Shown piece by piece: positions 45,908 through 54,242 of a stretch of 64,000 nucleotides of DNA (within the stretch, counting starts at the first letter, position 1; each line of letters begins with the position of its first letter). The notes under the pieces were generated by a model. The model ran no database searches. It had not been told where the DNA came from and saw nothing but the letters and a program-made list of their open reading frames with translations. The translations under genes were made by a program, and so were the position numbers. Origin of the DNA: an uncultured Lachnospiraceae bacterium (lineage in GTDB: Bacteria; Bacillota; Clostridia; Lachnospirales; Lachnospiraceae); assembly GCA_948473115.1 (NCBI GenBank), contig CAOKWI010000010.1:21025-85024 (forward strand), read 5' to 3'.

Positions 45908-46891
45908 TCAAAGTTTCCGCACGGGTCTGACAAGTTTCCAGAACCGTTCCGGGTCGTGATACAGATAGCCGATCCTGCCGGGGGTAGTGTCCAGGCAGTA
46001 GCCGGAGTTTTCATAGTCGAAAGCTTTCATTGCCTCTTCGACTTTTTCTTCCACACTGCTGTTTTCCTGGTCATACTGAAAGGGACCGTGTTCAAACACA
46101 ATATACTCTGCCTCGGGAACCTCCATCATAAGCATCTGGGGCGGTATCTCGCCCTGGTAATCCAGGGGAAGCCGTACCCCGTAGCATTCCGCCAGGGGAA
46201 TGCCCCAGCTGCAGACCCTGCCTTTCGGGTCATTGAGATAGCCGATGACGTGGCCGCTGCCGCTGTTGGACTCGCTGCCGCCCTGGTCGTCCAGCTTTCC
46301 CTTGATGCTGTCCAGCAGGCCGCAGATGGTCTCGCAGTCCTGGCCCGGGATCAGACTCTGTTTCTGCCAGAAGTCCCAGTACCCGATGCTTTCATAGTTC
46401 CTGATATGCAGGAACTTGTGGGCGGGTACGGTGATAAAATAGATCTGAATGGATTCTTGATTTGTGTCGTTTGTTGTTTTTGCCATGCCAATCTCTCCAA
46501 TTCCAAAAAAGTAGCGGTCGAAAGGGTGTATCTTGGTGCGGAGAACCACGGGTATGGGATCCTTGCGGTAGGCGCTGGGCGTCATGCCGTAGGCGGTCTT
46601 GAAAGCCCTGGTAAAAGCCTCATGGGAGGAAAAGCCGTAATCGACGGCAATCTCCAGAAGGCTTCGATTGCTGTCCCGCACTTCCCACAGCGCAAAGGCC
46701 AGCTTCCTCAGGCGCAGGTAATCCCGCAGCGACAATCCCGATATTTCCCGGAACTTCCTGGTGGTATAATACTCGGAATACCCCAGCCTGCGGGAGAGGG
46801 ACTGTAGGGTCAGTGCCTCGTCCCGGTGCTTCTTTATGCATTCGTCAATTTCATCAACGATGATCTGGATCTGCTGCTGCCATTCATACAT
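45908..46891 (-). CDS. AraC family regulator with GyrI-like effector domain
   Basis: A 327-residue regulator. Two AraC helix-turn-helix motifs occupy about residues 10-110 (SLSRRLGYSEYYTTRKFREI and AVDYGFSSHEAFTRAFKTAY). The rest is a GyrI/SRPBCC-like ligand pocket ending RIGYLYHDPERFWKLVRPV. Such N-terminal-HTH proteins (Rob/BmrR-like) bind hydrophobic drugs or metabolites. No target gene is adjacent, and the gene is flanked by repeat elements. Confidence 0.9.
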   Translation of the reverse strand: MYEWQQQIQIIVDEIDECIKKHRDEALTLQSLSRRLGYSEYYTTRKFREISGLSLRDYLRLRKLAFALWEVRDSNRSLLEIAVDYGFSSHEAFTRAFKTAYGMTPSAYRKDPIPVVLRTKIHPFDRYFFGIGEIGMAKTTNDTNQESIQIYFITVPAHKFLHIRNYESIGYWDFWQKQSLIPGQDCETICGLLDSIKGKLDDQGGSESNSGSGHVIGYLNDPKGRVCSWGIPLAECYGVRLPLDYQGEIPPQMLMMEVPEAEYIVFEHGPFQYDQENSSVEEKVEEAMKAFDYENSGYCLDTTPGRIGYLYHDPERFWKLVRPVRKL

Positions 46892-47448
46892 CTGTTGTCT
46901 GCCTCCGTTTTTTGGTAATGTTCTGCCTTCGTCCTGTTCCTTTCGACCACCCTGTACCCAGTATAATGGAAAGGGGAGCGTAATATTTGATTTCAGTTGC
47001 GGAATCAGGAACGGGATGCAAAATGATATCAGTATTATAGCACAGTCCTTTGGAGGAATGGAACAGGACGGTCTGATCTGTGTAGAAGCACCCTCACATG
47101 AGAAATGTTAACGCTGAGAATGCATACTTCCCGACAGACCCTGTTACCTCCTGCGAGGGAGCTGGTTTGGGGAAATGCTCCAATTACAGTCCCCGGAATA
47201 TCAGTCAATATCGCCCTTCAGCATTTCGGGAAATGTACGATGCTTCCTGAAACCGGATGCCCTGGTGCTGAGCATGCCGTCGGTCCATGCTTCAGGAAGC
47301 GATCATTTTGAGGCACAAATAGATTATGATGATCTTGAGGACTTTTACCTGCTGGAACAGAGGTATTGGGATTAATTGCAGGCTCGTAATCTGACAATGA
47401 ATGCTTTATAATATAGGGATACATCGGGAGAAAACAGGAGGCGGTAAC
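46892..47448. other. Intergenic region with a possible gene remnant
   Basis: No intact gene in about 560 bases. The stretch 47175-47375 in the plus strand reads as a plausible C-terminal tail (SDHFEAQIDYDDLEDFYLLEQ) without a credible start, probably the end of a lost gene. A TTATAG on the plus strand near 47033 is a possible minus-strand -10. Confidence 0.35.
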
Positions 47449-47732
47449 ATGGAGGACCTGGAGATTGTGGAGCTGTACTTTGAGCGGTCCGAGGCGGCGA
47501 TCCGGGAGACGGAAAAGAAGTATAATGCCTTTTTGCGCCAGGTAGCCTATAACATAACATATTGAGGAGCATTTATGACATGGAAGAGATCGTTAACGAC
47601 ACCTACATGGCCTATTCCATAGGGGAATTATCCAGGCAGTATTCCCTTTCCGCCCGGCAGGTAAAATACATTCTGTCCAAAACCAGGGATGCATTGCGGA
47701 AATACCTGGAAAAGGAAGGGGTGGTAGTATGA
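47449..47732 (+). pseudogene. Decayed ECF/sigma-70-type sigma factor gene
   Basis: The ATG after GGAGGCGGTAAC opens a typical start, MEDLEIVELYFERSEAAIRE, then AFLRQVAYNI, and stops at 47563. A frameshifted continuation gives MEEIVNDTYMAYS, and after a deletion of most of regions 2-4 the tail GELSRQYSLSARQVKYILSK ends at 47732. Relatives of this group have about 180 residues. The start of the next gene overlaps the stop (ATGA), as in an intact sigma/anti-sigma pair. Confidence 0.75.
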
Positions 47733-48251
47733 ACGGGTACATCAGGATTGGCCGGTTAAACAAAGCTTTTCAGTATGTGGATGACAGGTTCCTGGATCTT
47801 GTGGAGAAGGAACGGGAAGCAGGGCGCAGGAGGCATCTGGGGAAGATCAGGGCATTTCTGGGGACTGCCGCCTGTGTCTTCCTGGCGGTGGTGCTGCCCG
47901 GGGTGGCGCTGGCATACAACTGGTTTGGGCTGCGGGATGACAGACTTCCAGTTTACCCGCTCCGTAAAGGGAACGTTCAATGAAGTAATGCTGACCATCG
48001 GGCAGGCGGAAGATTTCACGGAGTGGCAGTATGTTGCCGCCTGCGGGGAGCCGGTGCTTCTTGCCCTGGGGCCGGGTAAGGCGCTGATCCTGGCTGATTC
48101 TGAGGAATGCTTTATTACCGTTAACGTGCTGCGCGGGACGGAAGAGGGAATGACACAGGAGGATCTTCAGGAGCTGGCGGACAAAATCGACTTCAGGATC
48201 CTGGAGGATGTAGCATACTCGGATGGCGGAAAAAGGGGCGGTATATTGTGA
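47729..48251 (+). pseudogene. Frameshifted anti-sigma/membrane protein gene
   Basis: The first frame gives a cytoplasmic stretch, one membrane helix (FLGTAACVFLAVVLPGVALA) and NWFGLRD, the usual opening of an external domain in such proteins, then stops at 47983. Near 47935 the other frame takes over (FTRSVKGTFNEVMLTIGQAE) and ends at 48251. The two parts together resemble one anti-sigma-type protein broken by a single frameshift and perhaps shortened. Confidence 0.65.
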
Positions 48252-48453
48252 CAGGACCACACGCACCAACTATTATACTGCCCTGGTTTCGGAGGAGGAG
48301 TATAAGCTGGCGGAGGGAACTACCCTGCTGGAAAAGATGTTCCACAAGTCCGCCAAGGACTTCATTGCGTCCCTGTACCAGGGAAAGAAAGTGTCCCAGA
48401 AGGATATCCGGGAATTGAGCGATTACCTGAAGTCCCTGGAGAAGGAAGAGTAG
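48223..48453 (+). pseudogene. C-terminal fragment of a BlaI/MecI-type repressor
   Basis: 76 residues starting MAEKGAVYCDRTTRTNYY and TALVSEEEYKLAE, then a dimerisation region ending DIRELSDYLKSLEKEE. This matches the last half of BlaI/MecI repressors (about 125 residues). The winged-helix part that recognises DNA is missing, and the frame overlaps the preceding pseudogene. No BlaR-type protease follows. Confidence 0.7.
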
Positions 48454-48468
48454 GAAAAAGGAAACAAT

Positions 48469-48497
48469 TTGATTTATTCCCTCAAAGGTGATACTAT
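48469..48497 (+). promoter_or_regulatory. Promoter before the CD3324-like gene
   Basis: TTGATT (48469-48474), 17 bp, TACTAT (48492-48497), about 130 bases before the start codon. Confidence 0.5.
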
Positions 48498-48551
48498 GAA
48501 AAAAAATTAGAAAGGGGATTTGTATATGAGACGATATGTTATGTTTGCATA

Positions 48552-48593
48552 GCACTGGCTATTGCAAAAGTAAATATTTGTTATAGCCAATGC
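48552..48593 (+). promoter_or_regulatory. Leader hairpin before the CD3324-like gene
   Basis: GCACTGGCTAT pairs with ATAGCCAATGC with one mismatch, ending 31 bases before the ATG at 48625. The left arm lies in GCATAGCACTGGCTATTGCA, nearly identical to the arm at 49235. Confidence 0.6.
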
Positions 48594-48624
48594 TGTTCCT
48601 GGAAATAAATTTTGGGAGGCAAAC

Positions 48625-48897
48625 ATGGGCTATAGGAAAGCAGAAGAAATTCTGCCAATTGAGATCATAGAACTGATACAGCAGTATGTTGACGGAGAAA
48701 GTATTTACATTCCACGCAAGTCATCAAACAGACAGGCATGGGGAACGGGCACGCAGATTAAACAGGAGCTATTAAGGCGTGACAGACAGATTTATGAAGA
48801 GTATCTGGCAGGAAGCAAAGCAGCGGAATTGGCCTGCAAATACTTTCTGTCGGAGAAGAGCATACAGCGTATCCTGAGAATACAAAAGTATTCTTAA
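48625..48897 (+). CDS. CD3324-like small HTH protein
   Basis: A 90-residue protein resembling the CD3324 family (Mor-like regulators) of Clostridia: EILPIEIIELIQQYVDGESI, then IPRKSSNRQAWG, and a C-terminal helix-turn-helix (LAGSKAAELACKYFLSEKSI). GGGAGG lies 7 bases before the ATG. It likely binds DNA. It is AT-rich like its downstream neighbours, pointing to recent acquisition. Confidence 0.75.
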   Translation: MGYRKAEEILPIEIIELIQQYVDGESIYIPRKSSNRQAWGTGTQIKQELLRRDRQIYEEYLAGSKAAELACKYFLSEKSIQRILRIQKYS

Positions 48898-48901
48898 AAA
48901 A

Positions 48902-48949
48902 CGGACAGCCAATAGGCACATCCTTAGTCGGACTGCCTGTTGGCTGTGA
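48902..48949 (+). terminator. Hairpin after the CD3324-like gene
   Basis: ACAGCCAATAGGCA pairs with TGCCTGTTGGCTGT, just after the stop; no T-run. Confidence 0.55.
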
Positions 48950-49239
48950 AAATGTGGGCTGATACCAGGGAACTGCCACAAAAATTGCAGTTGCCCGGTG
49001 GTGGCTCATATTTTTTTATAAAAATAAGTGAGGTGGAAGGCGGGATGAAAATAGGTTACGCTATACCATAAAGGAATAGCAGTTTGATTATGGTAAAGCT
49101 GAGGAGGAAAGATGATGCAATCATGATAGCCCAAAAAGGAGTTTGTCCAAGGCGTATTATGATGATTGTAACAGAGTTACATCGAAAATATAGCGAGAGG
49201 AGAAAGACGTTTTATGACTACACCCGTTTATTATGCATA

Positions 49240-49296
49240 GCATGGCTATTGCATACAATTGTCTGAAATAAAATGAAATAATGTAATAGCCCATGC
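49240..49296 (+). promoter_or_regulatory. Leader hairpin before the DUF1062 gene
   Basis: GCATGGCTATT pairs with AATAGCCCATGC (one bulged base), ending 30 bases before the ATG at 49327. It matches the hairpin at 48552-48593 in sequence and in position. Confidence 0.6.
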
Positions 49297-49326
49297 ATCA
49301 TGACGTAAAATGAACAGGAGATGCAT

Positions 49327-49911
49327 ATGAGCTATTTGAGAAAAATTGAATATGAAATTGTACTGAAAGAATCCTTTTGTATTTTCAGAAATTGTCCTAA
49401 ATGTGGCAGAAAGACACATTATATAAACACAAAAAAGTTTCGCATCAATGCGAATGGAAACAAACTGGATATCTGGTTGATTTATCAATGCCTGGAATGT
49501 AAACATACGCTTAACCTTACAGTTTATGAACGCAGGAAGGCTACTTCCATACCAAAAGAAGAATATCACTGTTTTTTAGACAATGACGAACAGCTTGCGG
49601 AGATGTATGGTAAAAATATGCAGTTATTTCGGGCAAACAAAGCAGACATTGATTTTGACAGGCTGCATTATGATTTGGTCAAACTGCATGAAACCATGGA
49701 AAGCAGTGGATTGGGAGAGCAGATGGTAATCACGGTTATGAACCCACATCGACTGAAGATACACTTGGAAAAGCAGATTGCTATGGTATTGGGGCTGTCC
49801 CGAAATCAGGTTAAAAGTTTGTTGCAGAAAGAAGAGATTGAAATAAAGATGGAATTACCACAGTCTGTTTCTTTCAGTATCAGCCCTTGTCTGTTTCCTA
49901 TGGATACATAA
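49327..49911 (+). CDS. DUF1062 domain-containing protein
   Basis: A 194-residue protein starting MSYLRKIEYEIV, with a zinc-binding-like CPKCGRKTHY and a later CLECKHTLNL, that is, a four-cysteine zinc ribbon near residues 20-65. The rest is helical and ends in an HTH-like segment LGLSRNQVKSLLQ. This matches DUF1062 proteins as I know them; function unknown, perhaps regulatory. ATG 49327 is 6 bases after AGGAG; the ATG two codons earlier is too close to it. Confidence 0.75.
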   Translation: MSYLRKIEYEIVLKESFCIFRNCPKCGRKTHYINTKKFRINANGNKLDIWLIYQCLECKHTLNLTVYERRKATSIPKEEYHCFLDNDEQLAEMYGKNMQLFRANKADIDFDRLHYDLVKLHETMESSGLGEQMVITVMNPHRLKIHLEKQIAMVLGLSRNQVKSLLQKEEIEIKMELPQSVSFSISPCLFPMDT

Positions 49912-49945
49912 ACGGCAGGGAAAAAATAGCAGGGAGGTTATATTT

Positions 49946-50476
49946 ATGCAGATTGAAACACAGAGATTGCTGATTCGGGATCTGGAAACGGATGATGCGG
50001 CGTCATTTGCCATAATGGCGGCAGACGGAAGCTTAAACGACTGCGGTTTTGACAAAGACTGCGGCAGATGGATCACAAAATGGATCACCGAGGCAAAGGA
50101 TTTTGCACTTAGGGATGATCCGAATATGGATTACCTGGCTTATACAATAACCTTAAAGGAAAGTTCGGCGGTTGTTGGTTCTGTTGGATGTTCCTATTAT
50201 GAAGATCTACGGGAAACAGGGATTACCTATTTTGTCGGGGCGCAGTATAGAAACAATGGCTATGCTGCCGAAGCGGTGAAAGCATACACGGAATATTTCC
50301 TGGAACATTATAATGCAAAAAGAATCATCGCTACCGTGAGGGAGGAAAACGTACCTTCCTGGAAAGTGATTGAAAAAGCCGGATATATCCTGAATACACA
50401 AAGAATGTATAAAGATTTGAACGATGAGGAAGAGGAACTGTACCGTTTTTACGAAACCAGAAACAATATAGGATGA
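49946..50476 (+). CDS. GNAT family N-acetyltransferase (RimJ/RimL-like)
   Basis: A 176-residue acetyltransferase opening QIETQRLLIRDLETDDA, the usual RimJ/RimL start. The acetyl-CoA loop is QYRNNGYAAEAVKAYTEY, followed by EENVPSWKVIEKAGY. The start follows GGAGG. Substrate unknown. Confidence 0.88.
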   Translation: MQIETQRLLIRDLETDDAASFAIMAADGSLNDCGFDKDCGRWITKWITEAKDFALRDDPNMDYLAYTITLKESSAVVGSVGCSYYEDLRETGITYFVGAQYRNNGYAAEAVKAYTEYFLEHYNAKRIIATVREENVPSWKVIEKAGYILNTQRMYKDLNDEEEELYRFYETRNNIG

Positions 50477-50505
50477 GATATTGTTTCATACATTTCCGAA
50501 ACAGA

Positions 50506-50533
50506 TTGACTATTTTTAGAAATTTGGTATTCT
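50506..50533 (+). promoter_or_regulatory. Promoter of the carbamoyltransferase leader
   Basis: TTGACT (50506-50511), 16 bp, TATTCT (50528-50533). Transcription would start near 50541. Confidence 0.5.
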
Positions 50534-50540
50534 ATTATTA

Positions 50541-50636
50541 GTGGTGAGTCTTGCCGTAAAGTGGACTGCTAAAAGCGTTGGCAACTCTAATGGAGTTACT
50601 GCACAAATGGCTATGTGGAAATGCATAGCCATTTTT
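50541..50636 (+). ncRNA. Short structured leader ending in an intrinsic terminator
   Basis: About 60 bases with small stems (AGTC/GACT near 50547-50570, AACTC/GAGTT near 50583-50596) run into a strong terminator, AAATGGCTATG (50605-50615) paired with CATAGCCATTT (50624-50634) plus T-run. The arrangement of promoter, structured RNA, terminator and gene is that of a riboswitch, attenuator or independent small RNA. I do not recognise the class. Confidence 0.45.
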
Positions 50637-50688
50637 CACAAGTAGATATATGCAGACAGATTTTTAACACTGAACGAGGTAGTTCTAA

Positions 50689-51522
50689 ATGAAAGACTTG
50701 ATTAGATTAACTGATTTGCAATCAAGCGAGGTATACGAAATATTCAATCTTGCAGACGAAATCAGTACCGGGAAATATCATGGTTTCCTTAACGGTAAAA
50801 GTGCTATTCTGTATTTCCCCGCTTCAAGTATCAGGACGCGGGTAACCTTTGAAAAGGGGATATATCTGCTGGGCGGACAGCCCATACTATTTCCAAGTGA
50901 TGCGTTGGAAAAAAAGGAAGCTTTAAGAGATGTCTGCGGTTATTTGGACAATTGGGCGGATATCGTTATTGTGCGGCATAGGGACATACAGTTGATTGAA
51001 AAAATTGCCGAGCATTCAAAAACTCCGGTTGTCAATGCAATGACTGATATCAATCATCCTTGTGAAATTTTGTCGGATCTGTATTCGCTGTCAAAAACCA
51101 GGGATAATTTTATAAGTGATAAGTACCTGTTCTGTGGCAAATCCGGAAATATCGGCCTGGCTTGGAAAGAAGCGTCTAATGTTATGGGATTTGATTTGTC
51201 ACAGTGCTGTGGTCCTGGTTATGAGATGGATGACGTACAAGTATACCATGACATCAAAGAGGCAATCAAAGGAAAAGATGTTATATGTACGGATTCCCTG
51301 TCTGCCAGTGCGTTAAATGATTTTAGGGAATATCAGATAACCAGGGAAGTGATGGATCTGGCTAATAAAAATGCCGTCTTAAACCCTTGTCCGCCATTTT
51401 ACCGTGGGGAAGAAGTCTCTGATGACGTAATGCGGTCAGAATATTTTGTGGGCTATGAATTTAAAAAGAACTTATTAGTGGTGCAGCAGGCTGTTATGAT
51501 ATGGTGTATGATGCAGCGTTAG
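50689..51522 (+). CDS. Ornithine/aspartate carbamoyltransferase family protein
   Basis: A 277-residue member of the carbamoyltransferase family (OTCase is about 310-330). The carbamoyl-phosphate loop is SSIRTRVTFE (usually SxRTR), the second motif is NHPCEILSDLYSL, and the amino-acid loop is NPCPPFYRGEE where OTCase has HCLPxxxGxE. The His-to-Asn change and the short length suggest a different acceptor substrate. The gene stands alone, not with arginine genes, behind a terminator-bearing leader. Confidence 0.82.
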   Translation: MKDLIRLTDLQSSEVYEIFNLADEISTGKYHGFLNGKSAILYFPASSIRTRVTFEKGIYLLGGQPILFPSDALEKKEALRDVCGYLDNWADIVIVRHRDIQLIEKIAEHSKTPVVNAMTDINHPCEILSDLYSLSKTRDNFISDKYLFCGKSGNIGLAWKEASNVMGFDLSQCCGPGYEMDDVQVYHDIKEAIKGKDVICTDSLSASALNDFREYQITREVMDLANKNAVLNPCPPFYRGEEVSDDVMRSEYFVGYEFKKNLLVVQQAVMIWCMMQR

Positions 51523-51563
51523 AAAATCATCAAATCAAAATCAGAATATAATAGGATGTATAA

Positions 51564-52316
51564 ATGAACAGAAAAAATGCGCTTGCCCTTTATTTGACAG
51601 GAGTTTTCGGGCAGATTTGGATGGTATGTATCATAACTTTTCTGTTGCGTAATCATGGAATCTGTGTGGATTTCACAACGCCCATTGGATTGATTGCGAT
51701 TGGAATTGGCGGAACTTCCTCTGCATTATGGGGAATTATGATTGCGGTTAAATATAAGAAGGATCACCCGGGGAATATATTAAAAGCCTTTGTTTGCTTA
51801 CGGCAAAGATATTCCAGTTACTTGTATGTATTTATATTTTTAGGTCTGGATTTTTGCTTTGTCCTATTTGGAGGCAGATTTCAAATAGGTGCATGGTATA
51901 TTCCTGTTTTGCTGTTTGTGAAAGCAATTTTATTTGGCGGGATAGAGGAAATTGGCTGGAGGTATACATTTCAACCAATTTTGGAAGAACGATTCAGCTA
52001 TGTTATATCAACTTTCATAACCTTTTTGGCATGGGGAGTATGGCATGTTTCATATTTTTACATTGAAGGCACTTTGTCACAAGTGCAAGTCATGGGTTTT
52101 GCAGCCGGATTATTGGTCAATTGCTTTATCCTGTCAGCTCTATATACCAAAACAAATAGTTTATGGATATGTGTGATGACCCATGCGTTCATTAATGTGT
52201 TTTCGCAGATGGCAACAGGAGGCAATGAATATGTACAGTTTGTTTGTAAAATAGTCATTATTGTTATGGCTGTTTTTATTGCAAATCAGGAAAGAAGAAA
52301 CGTAAGATGCGGATGA
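51564..52316 (+). CDS. CPBP family intramembrane metalloprotease
   Basis: A 250-residue membrane protein with about seven to eight helices. The CPBP/Abi motifs are EEIGWRYTFQ (EExxxR), FLAWGVWHVSYFY (FxxxxH) and the late NCFILSALYTKTNS region with MTHAFIN (HxxxN). Relatives are CAAX-type proteases or bacteriocin self-immunity proteins. It is very AT-rich compared with the core genes. It follows the carbamoyltransferase by about 40 bases. Confidence 0.87.
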   Translation: MNRKNALALYLTGVFGQIWMVCIITFLLRNHGICVDFTTPIGLIAIGIGGTSSALWGIMIAVKYKKDHPGNILKAFVCLRQRYSSYLYVFIFLGLDFCFVLFGGRFQIGAWYIPVLLFVKAILFGGIEEIGWRYTFQPILEERFSYVISTFITFLAWGVWHVSYFYIEGTLSQVQVMGFAAGLLVNCFILSALYTKTNSLWICVMTHAFINVFSQMATGGNEYVQFVCKIVIIVMAVFIANQERRNVRCG

Positions 52317-52588
52317 TTCATAAAAGACAGAAGCGTCCTGTCTGTTTCAACCATTGGTTGAAATTGGGCCGTTGATTCCCTTACTGCGTTATTGTGCTGT
52401 CCGGCAGGCTATATTATACTCACAGCAGAGTGGTTCGTCAATCTGCGAAATTCGCCTTTTCAGGCAGGCGAATATCTTGTGGGTTATATTTATGTATAGC
52501 ATTGTCCTTTCATGAAGGATGACAGCAAAGTCGCATATGGTAAAGAGGGGGATATACCCTCTTGGACAGCGCAGGAATGGAGGTTAAA
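52317..52588 (+). other. Intergenic region with hairpins
   Basis: No gene seen. It contains TTTCAACcattgGTTGAAA (52348-52366), ATTCGCC/GGCGAAT near 52450-52473, and GAGGG-ggatata-CCCTC just before the HTH-methyltransferase gene. A TATATTATAC near 52411 may be a -10. Confidence 0.45.
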
Positions 52589-53419
52589 ATGGATCATCTG
52601 AAAACAGCCGAAGTGATCAGTAAAAGGCGTAAGGAATCAGGGTTTACCCAGAATCAGCTTGCCCAGTCCCTGGGGGTATCCTTCCAGGCCGTGTCGAAGT
52701 GGGAGAACGGCACGGCGTATCCCGACATTGCCATACTGCCGAAGCTGGCGGCCGTACTCAACACGACTACGGACGCGCTGCTTGGCTACGGCGGTGTGGT
52801 GGCGGACTATGACGGGCGGTATGGGAAGGAAGGATATTACTGGGGACTGACGCCCAACCGTATCTGCTACGACATCATGAAGCTTCTTCCGCCCATAAAG
52901 CCCTACCGGGTGCTGGACATGGGCTGTGGGGAAGGGAAGGATGCGGTTTTCTTTGCCAAATGCGGTTACGCGGTGACGGCATTCGATCTTTCGGAACAGG
53001 GGATTGAAAAGGCAAAGAGGCTTGCGGAGCATAATAAGGTGGAAGTCAGGCTGTTCAGGGCGGATCTTTTTGACTACCGTCCGGACACGGAATATGACAT
53101 TATTTTCAGCAGCGGCGTGTTGCATTTTGTCCCGGGGCAGCAGCGGAAGGATCTCTGTGACAGCCTTAAGGGGCATACGGCGGACAATGGGATCAATGCC
53201 ATGAATGTCTTTGTGGAAAAGCCCTTTATCACCCGTGCGCCGGACAGCACAAGGGATGAGTCAAAAAGGCATCCCTGGCGCTCCGGGGAACTGTTCGGGT
53301 ATTACCATGACTGGCTGTTCCATGTCTGCCGGGAAGAGGTCTTCGACTGCAACAGCGGCGGGAAACCGCACAAGCATTGCATGGACACGCTGATCGCGCA
53401 GAAGGTGGAAAAGTGCTGA
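52589..53419 (+). CDS. XRE-type HTH fused to a TehB-like SAM methyltransferase
   Basis: A 276-residue two-domain protein. Residues 1-65 are a Cro/cI HTH (KRRKESGFTQNQLAQSLGVS, FQAVSKWENGTAYPDIAIL). Residues 75-276 are a class I methyltransferase with the SAM loop VLDMGCGEGKDAVFFAKCGY and acidic strand AVTAFDLSEQG, closest by eye to the tellurite-resistance TehB group. ATG 52589 follows GGAGGT and is preferred to the upstream TTG or ATG. It may sense a metabolite, or methylate a toxic compound and regulate itself. Confidence 0.87.
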   Translation: MDHLKTAEVISKRRKESGFTQNQLAQSLGVSFQAVSKWENGTAYPDIAILPKLAAVLNTTTDALLGYGGVVADYDGRYGKEGYYWGLTPNRICYDIMKLLPPIKPYRVLDMGCGEGKDAVFFAKCGYAVTAFDLSEQGIEKAKRLAEHNKVEVRLFRADLFDYRPDTEYDIIFSSGVLHFVPGQQRKDLCDSLKGHTADNGINAMNVFVEKPFITRAPDSTRDESKRHPWRSGELFGYYHDWLFHVCREEVFDCNSGGKPHKHCMDTLIAQKVEKC

Positions 53420-53488
53420 TAATAGTGCTTCTCTTATTCTTTCGGCTGTGGTATGATAAATCTATTCGGACAGAAAGGATGTGATGAA

Positions 53489-54049
53489 GTGGGATTTGCT
53501 GAATATGAGCGTAAAAAGGATGAGAAAATCAATGGCGTGATATATGATATGTCACCTGCCCCCGGATATCAGCACGGGATCATCAACGGAAATATTTATA
53601 CGGTCATAAAACAGGGGCTTAAAAACAGCATTTGCCTTGTCTCAATGGAAAATCTGGACTTTAGGTATCATCCGGAGGAAAATGACGATTACGTGTGTCC
53701 GGACATCATGGTATTATGTGACCGGAACCGGCTGAAGGGCGGGGTCTATAGCGGGGTACCTAAGTTCATAGCGGAGACATTGAGCCCTTCCACGGCCAAA
53801 CGGGATAAGGCAGAGAAAAAGGATATTTATGAAAAAGCCGGAGTGGAAGAGTATTGGATTGTTGCCCCCCAAGGGAAGTCGGTTGATATCTATTATCTGG
53901 AGGACGGCAGATATATTCTGGAGCAGAGTTATATCCTGCAGGATGACCGGGAGGATGCGCACTATAATGCGGAAACGGTTATAGGCCTGAGAGGTTTTCC
54001 GCACATCCGGATGACTCTTGGCGACATTTTTGATGGATTGGACGAATAA
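53489..54049 (+). CDS. Uma2 family protein (PD-(D/E)XK nuclease fold)
   Basis: A 186-residue Uma2 protein: NGVIYDMSPAPGYQH, VCPDIMVLCDRNRLKGG with the first acid, PKFIAETLSPSTAKRDKAEK with the second, and EEYWIVAPQGKSVDIYYL. The GTG at 53489 is favoured because AAAGGATGTGATGAA precedes it and the earlier in-frame ATG (53453) overlaps a TATGAT -10-like sequence. A terminator follows. Confidence 0.83.
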   Translation: MGFAEYERKKDEKINGVIYDMSPAPGYQHGIINGNIYTVIKQGLKNSICLVSMENLDFRYHPEENDDYVCPDIMVLCDRNRLKGGVYSGVPKFIAETLSPSTAKRDKAEKKDIYEKAGVEEYWIVAPQGKSVDIYYLEDGRYILEQSYILQDDREDAHYNAETVIGLRGFPHIRMTLGDIFDGLDE

Positions 54050-54076
54050 AGGATATTTTATATGATTTTTCCTGTG

Positions 54077-54113
54077 AAACACTTCGCGCTATATGCATTG
54101 CGAAGTGTTTTGT
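54077..54113 (+). terminator. Intrinsic terminator after the Uma2 gene
   Basis: AAACACTTCGC pairs with GCGAAGTGTTT around a 12-base loop, ending TTTTG. Confidence 0.8.
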
Positions 54114-54115
54114 AG

Positions 54116-54144
54116 TTGACAAACAAATGTTCTTATGCTATAGT
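54116..54144 (+). promoter_or_regulatory. Strong promoter of the ABC exporter pair
   Basis: TTGACA (54116-54121), 17 bp, TATAGT (54139-54144), directly after the terminator. Confidence 0.8.
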
Positions 54145-54242
54145 CTTAGTCAGACAGAACGTATGTTTTATTTTCTGGTAATGAGTTGATTCAGTAGGGT
54201 TGACTTGGGTGTATGGACAATTGATGGATAAGGGGGACGGAC

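Noticed and set aside
45765..45959. Short protein after the promoter at 45695
   Set aside because: It lies within the palindromic element shared with 42355-42490, and the start codon and spacing are poor.
49081..49266. 60-residue ORF before the DUF1062 gene
   Set aside because: No good ribosome site; the frame ends inside the leader hairpin and the sequence looks random.
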